64,000 nucleotides of DNA from UBA4416 sp963422675 (GTDB lineage Bacteria; Bacteroidota; Bacteroidia; B-17B0; Aurantibacillaceae): positions 1-64,000 of the forward strand of contig CAXVYS010000021.1 in the NCBI GenBank assembly GCA_963422675.2. The letters run 5' to 3'. The notes under the pieces were generated by a model, which was not told the DNA's origin, made no database searches, and saw only the letters and a list, made by a program, of their open reading frames with translations. Made by a program: the position numbers and the translations under genes. This document shows positions 52,104 through 61,890 of this stretch, one piece after another; the stretch's first letter is position 1, and each line of letters starts with the position of its first letter.

Positions 52104-54587
52104 TTATTTAGTGCTCCTGCCTTTAGCAACCGCTTTGGCACTCCAGGGGTCTTCCGGCCAGGCATGTTTTGGATAACGGCGTTGCAATTCTTTTTTCACT
52201 TCATGGTAGGTGTTGTTCCAAAAACTGTTTAAGTCGGTGGTAACTTGTACGGGTTTGTAACCCGGAGATAATAAATGTAATACTGTTTTTATGTTGCCAC
52301 TGTTAACTGTTGGTGTGTCTGCCATACCAAACACTTCCTGCAAACGAACCGCAATTACCGGTGCAGCGCCATTGGCGAAATACTCCATACGGATTTTTGA
52401 ACCACTTGGTACTTCCAGTTTTGGAGGCGCGAGTTGATCGAGTGTTTGTTGTTGTTCCCATGTTAGAGCATGTAGTAAACATTCAGCGAGATCTATTTTT
52501 TTGAGATCGTCTGCTTTTCTTACATCTTTTAAATAGGGGCCGAGCCAGTCTTTAGCAGTATTCAGTAAATGGTTCGTACTAACGGTTGGCCATTGTGCTT
52601 CAGGGTGCCACTTATTTAAACTACCGATGCGGTTTTGCAGTTGTGTAAATTCATCCCTAAAATCAAGCAGGCTTTCTCCTTCAAGTTTAATGGCATGAGA
52701 AATGGCATCGAGTACTAAGGCTTCATCGGGCTTACTTAAGGGTTTTGATTGCAGCACGATACTACCGATCTTTAATTCGTTTAAACAAATTAATCCACCT
52801 TTGCGGGTGTCCCAGCTGATGGTTTGTTTTTCTTTTACCAAATGAATTAAATCTTTTGGATTGAGCGGAGCAGCCATGAATATTTTTCCCAGTCCATCGC
52901 GTAGATCCATATTGGCAACCGCCAGCCATGCCTCATGAGCCAGGTCATCTTTATGCCCGGCAGCGGCGATCTTACCATTGGCCAATTGAAATTGTGCATT
53001 GTTTCCAGGCTTGGCCGAAGCAATCCGTTCGGGATAAGCATAAGCCAGTAACAGCCCTGTTTCAAAAGGATCTACAGGATCGTTGTCTGAATCGAGGTTT
53101 AATAATTTGCGATAGCTCGCGGCATTTTTTTCGATGCGTTTAAATTTATTATTGAAAGCGTTATTGTTACGAGCCCTGCGTAAGGCTTCAATACGCAGAT
53201 TGAGGTCGATACCACTGTCTTTAGGTAAAGGATCGCGCTCTTCCAATATTCCTGCAATATCACAGCCTAAAGCTTTCATGCTTAGGGTTTCTGCTAACAA
53301 GAGCATATGTGCAATACGTGGGTGACAAGCCAGCTTATGAATTTGTCGTCCATGTTCCGTTATTTTTCCATTCTCTAAAGCCCCAATTTGTTGCAGTGTA
53401 TCGTAAGCTTGTTGTAGAGAATTTTTTGGAGGAAGCGTTAACCAACACAACTTTGTCATATCATCCGTTCCCCATTTAGATAATTCCAATACTACTGAAC
53501 AGAGATCGGCTTCCATGATCTCAGGAATGCGGTGTTCGGCCATACGCTCGTGCGTGGCTTTTGTCCATAAGCGGTAACACACCCCGGCACTTAAACGACC
53601 GGCTCGACCGGCCCGCTGATCGGCAGCATCTTTTGAAATACGCAGGGTTTCCAAACGCGATAAACCCGAAGCCGGATCAAAACGAGATCGACGACCAAAG
53701 CCTGAATCTATGACGATACGGATGCCTTCAATGGTTAAACTGGTTTCGGCAATGGAAGTAGCCAATACTATTTTTCGCTTGCCATATTTGTTAGGCATAA
53801 TAGCGGCATACTGTTCGTTTTGTGGCAGCATACCATAAAGAGGATGAATATTGAACTCAGATAATTGTCCGCGCAGGAGTTCTTCGCATTTACGGATCTC
53901 GCCTTCGCCCGGTAGAAAAGCCAACACATCACCGTCCTGTTCTTTCACCGCACGGGCAATGGTTTGCGCTATAAGTTCGGGCAACAAAAATTCATCGGCA
54001 TCACCTGTGTGGATGATCTCTACAGGATATTGACGACCCTTGCTTTCTATGACGGGTGCATTTAATACCTGTTGTAATTGTGGAATGTTGAGTGTAGCCG
54101 ACATGATCATTAATCGAAGATCGGGACGCAGAACCTGTTGTGCTTCGCGGCAAAGTGCCAAAGCCAGATCGGCCTGCAAATTACGCTCATGGAACTCATC
54201 AAAAATAACCAACCCAAATTGTTCCAACGCATTATCACTTTGCAGCATGCGTGTGAGAATTCCTTCTGTAACGACTTCAATACGTGTTTGCGTGCTCACG
54301 CGGTTTTCGAAGCGGATGCGGTAGCCAACGGTTTGTCCCACCTCTTCACCTAATAATTCAGCCATACGCATAGCAATGCTGCGTGCCGCTAAACGACGGG
54401 GTTCCAGCATAATTATCTTTTTACCTTCTAAAAAGGCTTCTTCGAATAAGGCGAGTGGAAGCAAGGTACTTTTACCGGCACCCGGTGGCGCACCTACAAT
54501 CAGTGTAGACTGATCGGTTAAGATTTTCCTAAGTTCCGGAATGATTTCCGCTACCGGTAATTCAATATGTAAAGCGTTGAAGGACAT
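52104..54587 (-). CDS. hrpB: ATP-dependent helicase HrpB
   Basis: 827 residues, family length. DEAH-box motifs in order: GAPPGAGKST (Walker A), EPRRLAARS, IFDEFHERN (DEFH variant typical of HrpB), MSATLN, and QRAGRAGR; then the HA2/OB-like region and HrpB C-terminal domain (PPKLEVPSGSKIRMEYFANGAAPVIAVRLQEVFG). RNA helicase of uncertain substrate. Confidence 0.96.
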   Translation of the reverse strand: MSFNALHIELPVAEIIPELRKILTDQSTLIVGAPPGAGKSTLLPLALFEEAFLEGKKIIMLEPRRLAARSIAMRMAELLGEEVGQTVGYRIRFENRVSTQTRIEVVTEGILTRMLQSDNALEQFGLVIFDEFHERNLQADLALALCREAQQVLRPDLRLMIMSATLNIPQLQQVLNAPVIESKGRQYPVEIIHTGDADEFLLPELIAQTIARAVKEQDGDVLAFLPGEGEIRKCEELLRGQLSEFNIHPLYGMLPQNEQYAAIMPNKYGKRKIVLATSIAETSLTIEGIRIVIDSGFGRRSRFDPASGLSRLETLRISKDAADQRAGRAGRLSAGVCYRLWTKATHERMAEHRIPEIMEADLCSVVLELSKWGTDDMTKLCWLTLPPKNSLQQAYDTLQQIGALENGKITEHGRQIHKLACHPRIAHMLLLAETLSMKALGCDIAGILEERDPLPKDSGIDLNLRIEALRRARNNNAFNNKFKRIEKNAASYRKLLNLDSDNDPVDPFETGLLLAYAYPERIASAKPGNNAQFQLANGKIAAAGHKDDLAHEAWLAVANMDLRDGLGKIFMAAPLNPKDLIHLVKEKQTISWDTRKGGLICLNELKIGSIVLQSKPLSKPDEALVLDAISHAIKLEGESLLDFRDEFTQLQNRIGSLNKWHPEAQWPTVSTNHLLNTAKDWLGPYLKDVRKADDLKKIDLAECLLHALTWEQQQTLDQLAPPKLEVPSGSKIRMEYFANGAAPVIAVRLQEVFGMADTPTVNSGNIKTVLHLLSPGYKPVQVTTDLNSFWNNTYHEVKKELQRRYPKHAWPEDPWSAKAVAKGRSTK

Positions 54588-54645
54588 AAAACAGTTGTGA
54601 AGGTAAGGATTGTTTATGTTCCTTTGTAATCCTGATCCGGTTATA

Positions 54646-54843
54646 TCATTTGTTTTCTTTACCAGAACGGTTATGTATGATCTTTACTACAATAACAAAT
54701 GCAAACGCAATGCCTGCCATAATAAAGTTCCATTTAGAATCTTCAGAATATTTTGCTGCATCTTTATAATGTTCTTCATCTGTTTTTTGAGGGAAAATAG
54801 TTAATGTTACCAATATAAGTAGTAAAGCAAGAAAATTTTTCAT
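54646..54843 (-). CDS. Small membrane protein
   Basis: 65 residues: signal-like hydrophobic N-terminus (FLALLLILVTLTIF), a charged loop, and a second TM (FIMAGIAFAFVIVVKII). It lies 58 bp from HrpB and 50 bp from the patatin gene, all on the same strand. No family recognised. Confidence 0.55.
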   Translation of the reverse strand: MKNFLALLLILVTLTIFPQKTDEEHYKDAAKYSEDSKWNFIMAGIAFAFVIVVKIIHNRSGKENK

Positions 54844-54893
54844 ACTTCTTTGTTTAAATGTTCCTCTATCACTTTCTGTTTCAAAAAGGTTTC

Positions 54894-55904
54894 TTAAACC
54901 GAAGGATTCATGTTGTTATTTAAAAAAGTATCGAGCTGACTCATTAGCACTTTATTCCCTAAGATATCGGTGGTTACCACATCTATAAAATAAGCTCTTG
55001 CTTCCTCCGATGAATCGGCCATATCGGAATATTTTGAATTAGCAATGTCCGGATTGATTCTTAAAAAATTCTCATTACTTGTAAGTTCCTCTGCTTCGTA
55101 TGTGGTAGTTTGATTAATAGCCTGCATCATCACATCTGTAATACTTGTAGCCCAATCCAATAAACCCCAGCCTTCCACTTTTTTTCGGGCAATTTCTGAG
55201 GAGTAATGCCCTGTGCCTAATGATAGGATCGAAATATCATTCAATTTTAATTCTGGTAAGTTATAAGGAGGTTCTTTATGGTATTTAATCACTTCTATCA
55301 ATGCACCCATTGCCGGGTTGTTCATATAAAGCCCTCCATCAATACAGACCCTTTTTTTATTTTGGTAAATAAAATCATAAGCCGGTAAGTAAGTAGGGGC
55401 AGCCGAAGTAGCCCTGCATACATCCACCAACAAGGCATTATTTTCGGGATGTTTAATAGCATGCCGGTACTTAAACAGCAGAGCTTCGTTATTAAACAAG
55501 TCGTAGGACGTTACAAAAATGGGCTTTGCACAATCTGAAATTCTTTTTTGTTCCAAAAGATTTTGCAAAACCTTTTCCAAACCGTTGGCACTGAATTTAG
55601 GGTTTTTAAGAGAAGAGATGCTGCTGATAATTTTTTTTAAAAAGTTCTTTTCAGGAAAAATGTCCTTCCCGTTTTCTGTATAAATTTTTTCGATGTCGGA
55701 TAAGGTATATTTTGGAGTTGTACCGTTATCTGATACGGTAATACCACAAGCGATTAAGCCCCCCGTAGAAGTTCCAGCAACCATGTCAAACAAATCGGTT
55801 ATGCGTTTTCCTGTTCTTCTTTCAATTTCTTTAAGAACCAGTACCGGTATAATACCGCGTAAACCACCACCATCCAAGCTGAGTATTCTGAATTTATTTG
55901 CCAT
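54894..55904 (-). CDS. Patatin-like phospholipase
   Basis: 336 residues. LSLDGGGLRGIIP (oxyanion GGGxxG), GTSTGG (Ser nucleophile), and CIDGGLYMNNPA (catalytic Asp in DGG). No signal peptide or TM, so it is cytoplasmic. Cytoplasmic patatins can be lipid housekeeping enzymes or abortive-infection effectors (CapV-like); no cyclic-nucleotide synthase is nearby, so a defence role is not supported. Confidence 0.9.
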   Translation of the reverse strand: MANKFRILSLDGGGLRGIIPVLVLKEIERRTGKRITDLFDMVAGTSTGGLIACGITVSDNGTTPKYTLSDIEKIYTENGKDIFPEKNFLKKIISSISSLKNPKFSANGLEKVLQNLLEQKRISDCAKPIFVTSYDLFNNEALLFKYRHAIKHPENNALLVDVCRATSAAPTYLPAYDFIYQNKKRVCIDGGLYMNNPAMGALIEVIKYHKEPPYNLPELKLNDISILSLGTGHYSSEIARKKVEGWGLLDWATSITDVMMQAINQTTTYEAEELTSNENFLRINPDIANSKYSDMADSSEEARAYFIDVVTTDILGNKVLMSQLDTFLNNNMNPSV

Positions 55905-56038
55905 GGAAAATTTATTATTTCACTAAAATTATAAATTTTAAAGATAATACATACACTAAACCCGATAAAATAAAAAGAATTTACTGAGTTTAAAATAATC
56001 CACCGGAAATACGATTTTTAAAGCACCCCTCTTTGAAA

Positions 56039-57268
56039 TTAATTATAGAGTATTTTCTTAGAGAACAGGGCGTTGTGTGTATTGATTTGAACAAGATAAG
56101 CTCCTTTAGGATATATGCTAAGATCCAGTTCAATCAACTCTTTCGTGTTTTGTTCCTGGTAAATAATTTGTCCCATGGCATCTATTAATTTTAAAGTGTA
56201 GTTAGATATATTCCCGATAGAAATATGAACCCTGCTATTTTCTACCGGATTAGGGAATACGAAGATTTCCTGCAAGGGCATTGTTTCTACAGACACTACT
56301 TTTGAATAGCTTGAGCTGTGATCCGTATTTGTTTGTTTTAAACGGTAGTAAGAGATTCCGTTTAGAGGTTGCTCATCAATAACCGAATAATTGGTGTTGT
56401 GAGTGTTGGTGCCATTATCATTGATGAATTCCAGGGGATTAAAACCTAATCCGTCGCCACTGCGCTCTACTGTAAAATGATCGTTGTTTAATTCAGAAGC
56501 AGTAGCCCAGTTCAGGGCAACCTTATAATCTTTATAAATAGCATTAAAGTTTAATAATTCAATCGGCAAAAATACCAGGCAGGTTCCTCCGCTTAAATCA
56601 AATGATACGTTTATGTCATCCACAGCCATATGATGGTCATTTCCTGTATCATCATCATCTTTCCATCTTAACAGGATATAATTTCCGTTTGCAATTGTAA
56701 CGGGTACGCAGGAAGATATTGCTGTGCGTTGTGTACAAGGGTACCAGTTTAACTGATTACCTCCGCTTACCCCACTGTTTTGTAACTGAGTGAAATTTAA
56801 AGCCGATACTCCTGTGGCGCCTGCTGCATTAATTAGGGGAGCTGTTGCTCCGGTTATATATTCAAAAGCAATGATGTTGGTTGCCCCATTCTGAGCCAAA
56901 GACATTTGATAGCCCGTATAGCTTACATTAATACTTTTTATAGTAGTGCCTGTATTATTTTGTAGTACAACTCCATAATATAAAGGTTTGGCACCCGAAC
57001 TTGCCCTTGAGCCTATTTTGGAATCGCTGCCACAGTTATAGCTATAATAACCTCCTGCATTAAATGAATTTACTGAACCCGCTAAATTGGCATATCCCTG
57101 GAAAGAACCTCCGGAGCTTATATACCAACCCGGAAATGTGGAATTATTCGTCCATGAAGTGATATTAGTTGTTCCAAAATCCTGGAAGTAAGAACCGGTA
57201 GTAATACTCACTTGTGCGATGCAAAGCTTAGAAACAACAGATAAAAATAGTAAAGTTAATTTTTTCAT
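56039..57268 (-). CDS. T9SS-sorted secreted protein
   Basis: 409 residues: signal peptide (1-18), a beta-sandwich N-terminal half (TTGSYFQDFGTTNITSWTNN ...), the LPIELLNFNAIYKDYKVALNWATASELNNDHFTVERSGDG module common just before T9SS domains, and a C-terminal sorting domain (VFPNPVENSRVHISI ... YPKGAYLVQINTHNALFSKKILYN). No catalytic motif seen. Confidence 0.85.
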   Translation of the reverse strand: MKKLTLLFLSVVSKLCIAQVSITTGSYFQDFGTTNITSWTNNSTFPGWYISSGGSFQGYANLAGSVNSFNAGGYYSYNCGSDSKIGSRASSGAKPLYYGVVLQNNTGTTIKSINVSYTGYQMSLAQNGATNIIAFEYITGATAPLINAAGATGVSALNFTQLQNSGVSGGNQLNWYPCTQRTAISSCVPVTIANGNYILLRWKDDDDTGNDHHMAVDDINVSFDLSGGTCLVFLPIELLNFNAIYKDYKVALNWATASELNNDHFTVERSGDGLGFNPLEFINDNGTNTHNTNYSVIDEQPLNGISYYRLKQTNTDHSSSYSKVVSVETMPLQEIFVFPNPVENSRVHISIGNISNYTLKLIDAMGQIIYQEQNTKELIELDLSIYPKGAYLVQINTHNALFSKKILYN

Positions 57269-57685
57269 TTTTTAAACAGTTAGGTTATGAAATGAAAGTG
57301 GTTTCGGATTCTTCATCTGATGAAAAGAATTCCTGTAGGGTAATCACTTTATTGGATCGATGATAAAATTAAGCGGGGAATATAAACTTAACATTTCCAT
57401 CGTATTAAGTTTTATAGATCATATTGGATCTGTGTTAATTTCACATTAACAAATGTGAGAATACAGGAAAGGTTAAATTGCCTGGGAGATAGGTAGTTAA
57501 AGCCCGACGTTCGTGAGGATGAAGGATGTTGGAAGATAAAAAACAGAATAAATACGATTAACAGATCGTAAACACCGGAGGGGTAACAGGAAAAGAAGTT
57601 TTAGAAGAGATCTTGCGAATACTGTTACAAAACAAGTTTCGGTAAGCTTATTAAGGGAAGGGATTAAAAACGGTTTTAAAGGATT
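57269..57685. other. Gene-free stretch
   Basis: 417 bp without a supported gene, RNA or clear promoter. Nothing notable seen. Confidence 0.4.
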
Positions 57686-57871
57686 TTAATCGTTGTTTAT
57701 CAGGCGATTCATTTCAAGGTAAGGAACCAGAACGTTATACGTATTACCTATTTTGCAAATTGCATCTTTCAGATCTTTTTTTGAACACTTCAGTTCTTTC
57801 GCCCAGTAAGAAATTCCTTTTTCACTGATATCAATTTTATCATCTTTTAAATAAAGATTAGTCTCCTCCAT
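57686..57871 (-). CDS. DUF3606-domain protein
   Basis: 61 residues from ATG 57871. LKDDKIDISEKGISYWAKELKCSKKDLKDAICKIGNTYNVLVPYL fits the DUF3606 pattern (basic, three helices, resembling small DNA-binding folds). Divergent from the gene at 58137 across a palindrome array. Confidence 0.8.
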   Translation of the reverse strand: MEETNLYLKDDKIDISEKGISYWAKELKCSKKDLKDAICKIGNTYNVLVPYLEMNRLINND

Positions 57872-57910
57872 TTGATAAAAGTAGATTTTACGAAGTGTAT
57901 AAAAAATAGG

Positions 57911-58029
57911 TAGTACTACTTGATTTTTTACCAAGTAGTACTACTCGATTTTACCAAGTAGTACTACTTGGTTTTTGCAATTACTACTTGGTTAACTACT
58001 TGATTTTGAATAGAGAAAATTTAAGTAGT
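57911..58029. repeat. Array of tagtactact palindromic repeats
   Basis: tagtactact at 57911-57920, 57936-57945 and 57959-57968 (25 and 23 bp apart). The third is part of the perfect 16-bp palindrome caagtagtactacttg (57955-57970 with its flanks); shorter ttactacttg, aactacttga and aagtagtag copies follow to 58031. It lies between the divergent DUF3606 gene and the gene at 58137, so a multi-site operator is likely. Confidence 0.65.
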
Positions 58030-58136
58030 AGAAAAATCATACTGATGGCTGGTTGGTTTAGCCTGTTTCTTTGTATTTTGGCACCATACATTAAACGCAA
58101 TTAAATAAACTATTAACAAACAAAAAATTAAAATTT

Positions 58137-58451
58137 ATGGCATTTACAGGTAATGAAGCTGAAGATTTTCCATTGGACACAGCGGCTAAGTGGACAAAAA
58201 ATTACAGAACTGCGAAACCAGCAGGTATTAAGGCTCATTTTTTCGGTAGAAATATTATCGAAAGAATTTTAGCTCAACCGGGTTGTATGGGTATCAGATG
58301 TTATTATGCATTGGATGATAACGGTGTTCAACAACTTATTATGGTAGGTGCCGATAAAGATGAAAATGACATGTATAACGGCGTTATCGCTGAATTATCG
58401 AGGCCATGCCCACCTTATTGCCCTGTTTTACCAAGCCCTTTAATGGGTTAA
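58137..58451 (+). CDS. Conserved-looking hypothetical protein
   Basis: 104 residues: DFPLDTAAKWTKNYRTAKPAGIKAHFFGRNIIERILAQPGCMGIRCYYALDDNG. Soluble, with a Cys-rich C-terminus (RPCPPYCPVLPSPLMG). It is a short, strongly terminated monocistronic gene with a palindrome array upstream. I recall similar proteins in Bacteroidota but no function. Confidence 0.7.
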   Translation: MAFTGNEAEDFPLDTAAKWTKNYRTAKPAGIKAHFFGRNIIERILAQPGCMGIRCYYALDDNGVQQLIMVGADKDENDMYNGVIAELSRPCPPYCPVLPSPLMG

Positions 58452-58460
58452 TTTAAAAAA

Positions 58461-58487
58461 GACGCACTTAGGTGCGTCTTTTTTTTT
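58461..58487 (+). terminator. Terminator of the gene at 58137
   Basis: Stem gacgcac/gtgcgtc, loop ttag, nine T. Confidence 0.92.
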
Positions 58488-58511
58488 ATTTTTGGTAGAA
58501 ATACATTTTAC

Positions 58512-59162
58512 TTGGACGCATTTTACGACATATTAAGTTATACTTCTATTTGCTTTACCCTGGTTCCTCTCATTATAGGTTTTTTCAGGAAAAAGTTTCT
58601 TAATAAGAGCGAAAAACTGGTTCACCTGATGGTGGCTTTTTCAATATTAACAGAGCTTACGAGCTTTTTATATGCCTACCTGTTTAGGGCTCAAAATATT
58701 TTCATCTTAAATAGTTCCGTCATTATTGAAACATTACTGATCTGTTTATTTTATTACACCATTATTTTAAACAAATGGTTCAAAATCATTATCATCCAGG
58801 CTTTATTCTTCTTTATAATACTCTCCGTTCAACAAATTATTGTAACTAGTAAAGGCAGCCTCAGTTATGTATCGTTAACAGTAGAATCTATCATTATTGT
58901 TATATTATCTATCTTAACTTTTCATGACCTTTTAAAGAATGCCATTTATTCTAATATCCTTTCTGCTCCTGTATTTTGGATCAACTCCGGATTTTTATTA
59001 TTTTTTTCAGGGAATTTACTCTTGCATTTGTTTAGCCATTATTTACAGGAATACGCAGAAAAAGCCTTTTATGAATTATGGGGCTTCCATTCTATTTTAA
59101 ACATAATTCTATATCTATTTATTAGCATCGCATTTTGGAAAACAAAGACATCACGAGCATAA
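58512..59162 (+). CDS. Polytopic membrane protein, probable sensor partner
   Basis: 216 residues from a TTG start (58512) 25 bp after the terminator. Six or seven hydrophobic segments; no catalytic motif. It overlaps the kinase gene by 28 bp, so the two are translated together. It may be the membrane input module of the two-component pair that follows. Confidence 0.65.
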   Translation: MDAFYDILSYTSICFTLVPLIIGFFRKKFLNKSEKLVHLMVAFSILTELTSFLYAYLFRAQNIFILNSSVIIETLLICLFYYTIILNKWFKIIIIQALFFFIILSVQQIIVTSKGSLSYVSLTVESIIIVILSILTFHDLLKNAIYSNILSAPVFWINSGFLLFFSGNLLLHLFSHYLQEYAEKAFYELWGFHSILNIILYLFISIAFWKTKTSRA

Positions 59163-59953
59163 AACTGCTTATTTCAGTAGGAATATTAATAACACTGTTT
59201 TTGGCTGCAATTATTATATTGTTTGTAGTGTACTACCAACGTAAAATGCTATTAAAAGAAGCAAAAATAAAACAGATTGAGCAGGAAAAACAGATTGACC
59301 TGTTCCGGGCCTCAGTGGAAGCGGAGGAGCAGCAAAAGGAAAAAATTGCCCGTAACCTTCATGATGAGATCAATCCGCTGCTGGCAGTATTAAAACTAAA
59401 TATTAGCAAACACCGCATAGAAGCTAAAAAAAATACGTTTCACCCTGACAGTTTGAAAATAGATTCGGAACTCCTGGATAAAGCCATAGAAGGAATAAGA
59501 ACTACTTGTTTTGACCTGGTACCATCATTCTTACTGCAATTTGGATTGTTAAAGTCTTTAGAAGAATACATTCGTAATGTTCAGCAAATTGATGGGATTA
59601 GTGCTGAATTTGATAATAAAGTACCGGCAGAAGATCTGGAAAATTTTAATAAACAACAGCAATTAAATATGTACAGAGTATGCCTTGAAATATTAAATAA
59701 TTTATTTAAACATTCTCAATGCACCCTTTTAAAAATGACCGCTAACACCCATAATAAAGTATTAACGATAGAGTTTATCCATAATGGAATAGGAGTTAAC
59801 AACGAAGAAATGGATCGTTTTACGGAAAACTCCAAAGGCCTGGGATTAAAATCACTTAAAGCAAGAGCTTTAATTTTAAATGCTAAAATCGACTATAAGA
59901 AAAACATAAATTCAGCTGCTATCAAGTTAAGTGTTCCCTATAGTAATGAGTAA
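59135..59953 (+). CDS. NarX/LiaS-type sensor histidine kinase
   Basis: 272 residues from a TTG start inside the preceding gene. One TM (about 10-31), a coiled coil, a HisKA_3 dimerisation domain with the phospho-His in ARNLHDEINPLLAVLKL, and a short HATPase domain (LEILNNLFKHSQ N box, GIGVNN, GLGLKSLKARA G box). The stop overlaps the regulator ATG. Confidence 0.88.
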   Translation: MENKDITSIKLLISVGILITLFLAAIIILFVVYYQRKMLLKEAKIKQIEQEKQIDLFRASVEAEEQQKEKIARNLHDEINPLLAVLKLNISKHRIEAKKNTFHPDSLKIDSELLDKAIEGIRTTCFDLVPSFLLQFGLLKSLEEYIRNVQQIDGISAEFDNKVPAEDLENFNKQQQLNMYRVCLEILNNLFKHSQCTLLKMTANTHNKVLTIEFIHNGIGVNNEEMDRFTENSKGLGLKSLKARALILNAKIDYKKNINSAAIKLSVPYSNE

Positions 59954-60602
59954 AACAATACATATTGGAATTGCAGATGATCACCTTGTTTTGAGACAAG
60001 GCCTGATTTCTCTTTTAAAAGAATATGATAATCTGAATGTAGTAGTAGATGTAAATAATGGAAAAGAATTATTGGATTCTTTAAAAAGAAACAAACCGGA
60101 TATCATTCTCTTAGACATTGAAATGCCAATTATGAATGGCAGGGAAGCATTAGAAAAAATGCAGTTTAAATACCCTTTGGTAAAAGTAATTATTATGAGT
60201 ATGCATTTTAACGATGCCTACATTATTGAATTTATTAAAAACGGAGCTTGTGCTTTTTTGCCAAAAAATTGTGATATAGACAAAATTGTAGACGCGATCT
60301 ATTCCGTGTATGAGATCGGGTATTATTACGACAATAGAGTATCATCCGCTATGGCAGCCATTCTTAAAAAATCAGTACCAAGAGAAGATGTGGTATTTGG
60401 AATGGAATTCACCAAAAGGGAAATAGAAATTATAAGATTAATTTGCCTGAAAAAATCGAATATTGAAATTGCCAAAGCAGTAAATTTAAGTGTGAGAACC
60501 GTGGAAGGACATCGCTATAATATTTCAAAAAAAACGAATATCAATAATCCTGTCGACCTGATTGATTTTGCTATTCATAATAAACTCATTCAAATTTCCT
60601 GA
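59946..60602 (+). CDS. NarL/LuxR-type response regulator
   Basis: 218 residues from ATG 59946. Receiver (IGIADDHLVLRQGL, phospho-Asp in IILLDIEMPIMNG, FLPKN) and LuxR HTH (FTKREIEIIRLICLKKSNIEIAKAVNLSVRTVEGHRYNI). Cognate partner of the overlapping kinase. A strong inverted repeat lies 80 bp downstream, before the next signalling gene. Confidence 0.93.
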   Translation: MSKTIHIGIADDHLVLRQGLISLLKEYDNLNVVVDVNNGKELLDSLKRNKPDIILLDIEMPIMNGREALEKMQFKYPLVKVIIMSMHFNDAYIIEFIKNGACAFLPKNCDIDKIVDAIYSVYEIGYYYDNRVSSAMAAILKKSVPREDVVFGMEFTKREIEIIRLICLKKSNIEIAKAVNLSVRTVEGHRYNISKKTNINNPVDLIDFAIHNKLIQIS

Positions 60603-60679
60603 GTTTTATCTCAAAATAAGAACAACTGTTTAACATTGCAGTTAGCCTGTTTTTTAAGAAATCTTCAAACAGGAGATAC

Positions 60680-60714
60680 GTAATATTACGTGCATAAAAA
60701 CACGTAGTATTACC
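60680..60714. promoter_or_regulatory. Inverted repeat between NarL regulator and CHASE3 gene
   Basis: gtaatattacgtg (60680-60692) pairs with cacgtagtattac (60701-60713) around an 8-base AT loop, one G-T pair. It may be a regulator binding site or a transcript-end hairpin; no T run follows. Confidence 0.5.
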
Positions 60715-60792
60715 TATATACATGGCTCTGCTTATTCGCTACATTCGTAGAGCCCTACTAGTTAATGTAACTCTTAAGCAACTAGTCATTTT

Positions 60793-61890
60793 ATGAAATG
60801 GAAAACTGATATCAACTTTGTAAATGCTGGTTTTGTATTTGCTCTTTTAATTCTCCTGGTTTTAAGTATTTCATCCTATCGTTTATTTAAAACAAATGAA
60901 GAAGATGAAGAACGAGTGAAACATACCTATAAAGTTCTTCAAATGAGCAAAGAACTTCTTTCAAACTTGAAAGACGCTGAAACAGGGCAGCGTGGCTATA
61001 TTATAACCGGTAACGAACAATTTCTGGAACCTTTTTATGTTTCGGTTGAACGCAATGATAATTTGTTAAACAGACTAAAAAAACTGACACTACATAATTC
61101 TGCACAACAGTTACTGGTTCGTGAAATAACGTTACTGTCAAAAAATAAATTTTTTGAGTTAAAAAAAACGGTTGAGCTTAGGCGTGATAACCAAACGGAC
61201 GCTGCTATTGCAACCATTAAAAGTGGTAAGAGTAGGGAAATAATGGAGAGGATCCGGTTTGTTTTTGATAAGATGGATAGAAGAGAACAGCAGGCATTAA
61301 TTGAAAGAGAACACGAATCGAAGATTACCGGAAATTTCACAAAAATGATGCTGATCTGTGGAGTTGTTGTAAGTATTACCATTTTAGTGACTATTTATCT
61401 AGCCCTTCATAAACAACTAAAACAACGTCGAAAAAATGAACGGGCATTATATGAAAGTAAAGAATGGTTTTCGAAAACATTATTAAGTATTGGTGACGGT
61501 GTAATAGCTACAGACCACAATTTTATGATAACATTTATGAATCCTATTGCTGAGGCTTTAACAGGCTGGAAAGAAAAGGAGGCAAAGGGAAAACCGGTTG
61601 AACAGGTATTCCAGATCGTAAATGAACATAACAGAACTAAAATAAATAATCCTATTATAACTGCTATAACCGAAAAAAGAATTGTAGAACTGGCTAACCA
61701 TACTATTCTTATAAAAAAAGACAAAACGGAGATAAACATTGACGATAGTGCTTCGCCGGTAGTGGGTATAAATGGTAACATAAGTGGTGCTGTGCTTGTT
61801 TTTAGGGATGTAACGGAACAAAAAAAGAGAGAAAAGAAGTGGTTGCTTCTAACAAACGATTTACAGAATTTTTTAATTCCAGTCCTGTAG
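60793..61890 (+). CDS. CHASE3-PAS sensory protein (frame 1 of a split gene)
   Basis: 365 residues: TM (about 12-30), CHASE3 domain (about 35-180, with TGQRGYIITGNEQFLEPF typical), TM (about 185-207) and a PAS domain (about 220-350, TLLSIGDGVIATDHNFMITFMNPIAEALTGW). It ends soon after the PAS because of a frame change. The other part, PAS2 and phosphatase, is in the -1 frame from 61839. Domain order fits one receptor of about 730 residues. Confidence 0.85.
   Translation: MKWKTDINFVNAGFVFALLILLVLSISSYRLFKTNEEDEERVKHTYKVLQMSKELLSNLKDAETGQRGYIITGNEQFLEPFYVSVERNDNLLNRLKKLTLHNSAQQLLVREITLLSKNKFFELKKTVELRRDNQTDAAIATIKSGKSREIMERIRFVFDKMDRREQQALIEREHESKITGNFTKMMLICGVVVSITILVTIYLALHKQLKQRRKNERALYESKEWFSKTLLSIGDGVIATDHNFMITFMNPIAEALTGWKEKEAKGKPVEQVFQIVNEHNRTKINNPIITAITEKRIVELANHTILIKKDKTEINIDDSASPVVGINGNISGAVLVFRDVTEQKKREKKWLLLTNDLQNFLIPVL
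61821..61850 (+). other. Candidate -1 frameshift site (slippery heptamer plus hairpin)
   Basis: A AAA AAG at 61821-61827 is in register with the upstream frame (codons AAA AAG). A -1 slip enters the downstream frame. A short hairpin agaag/cttct (61835-61839 with 61846-61850) starts 7 nt after it. The alternative is a one-base indel in the seven-A run (61820-61826). Confidence 0.5.

Noticed and set aside
54894..55904. Patatin phospholipase as a CBASS (CapV) effector
   Set aside because: No nucleotidyltransferase or other defence gene is adjacent; neighbours are HrpB and a T9SS protein.
57911..58031. Palindrome array as a CRISPR
   Set aside because: Repeats are only 10-16 bp with 13-15 bp between them, units are not uniform, and no cas gene is near.
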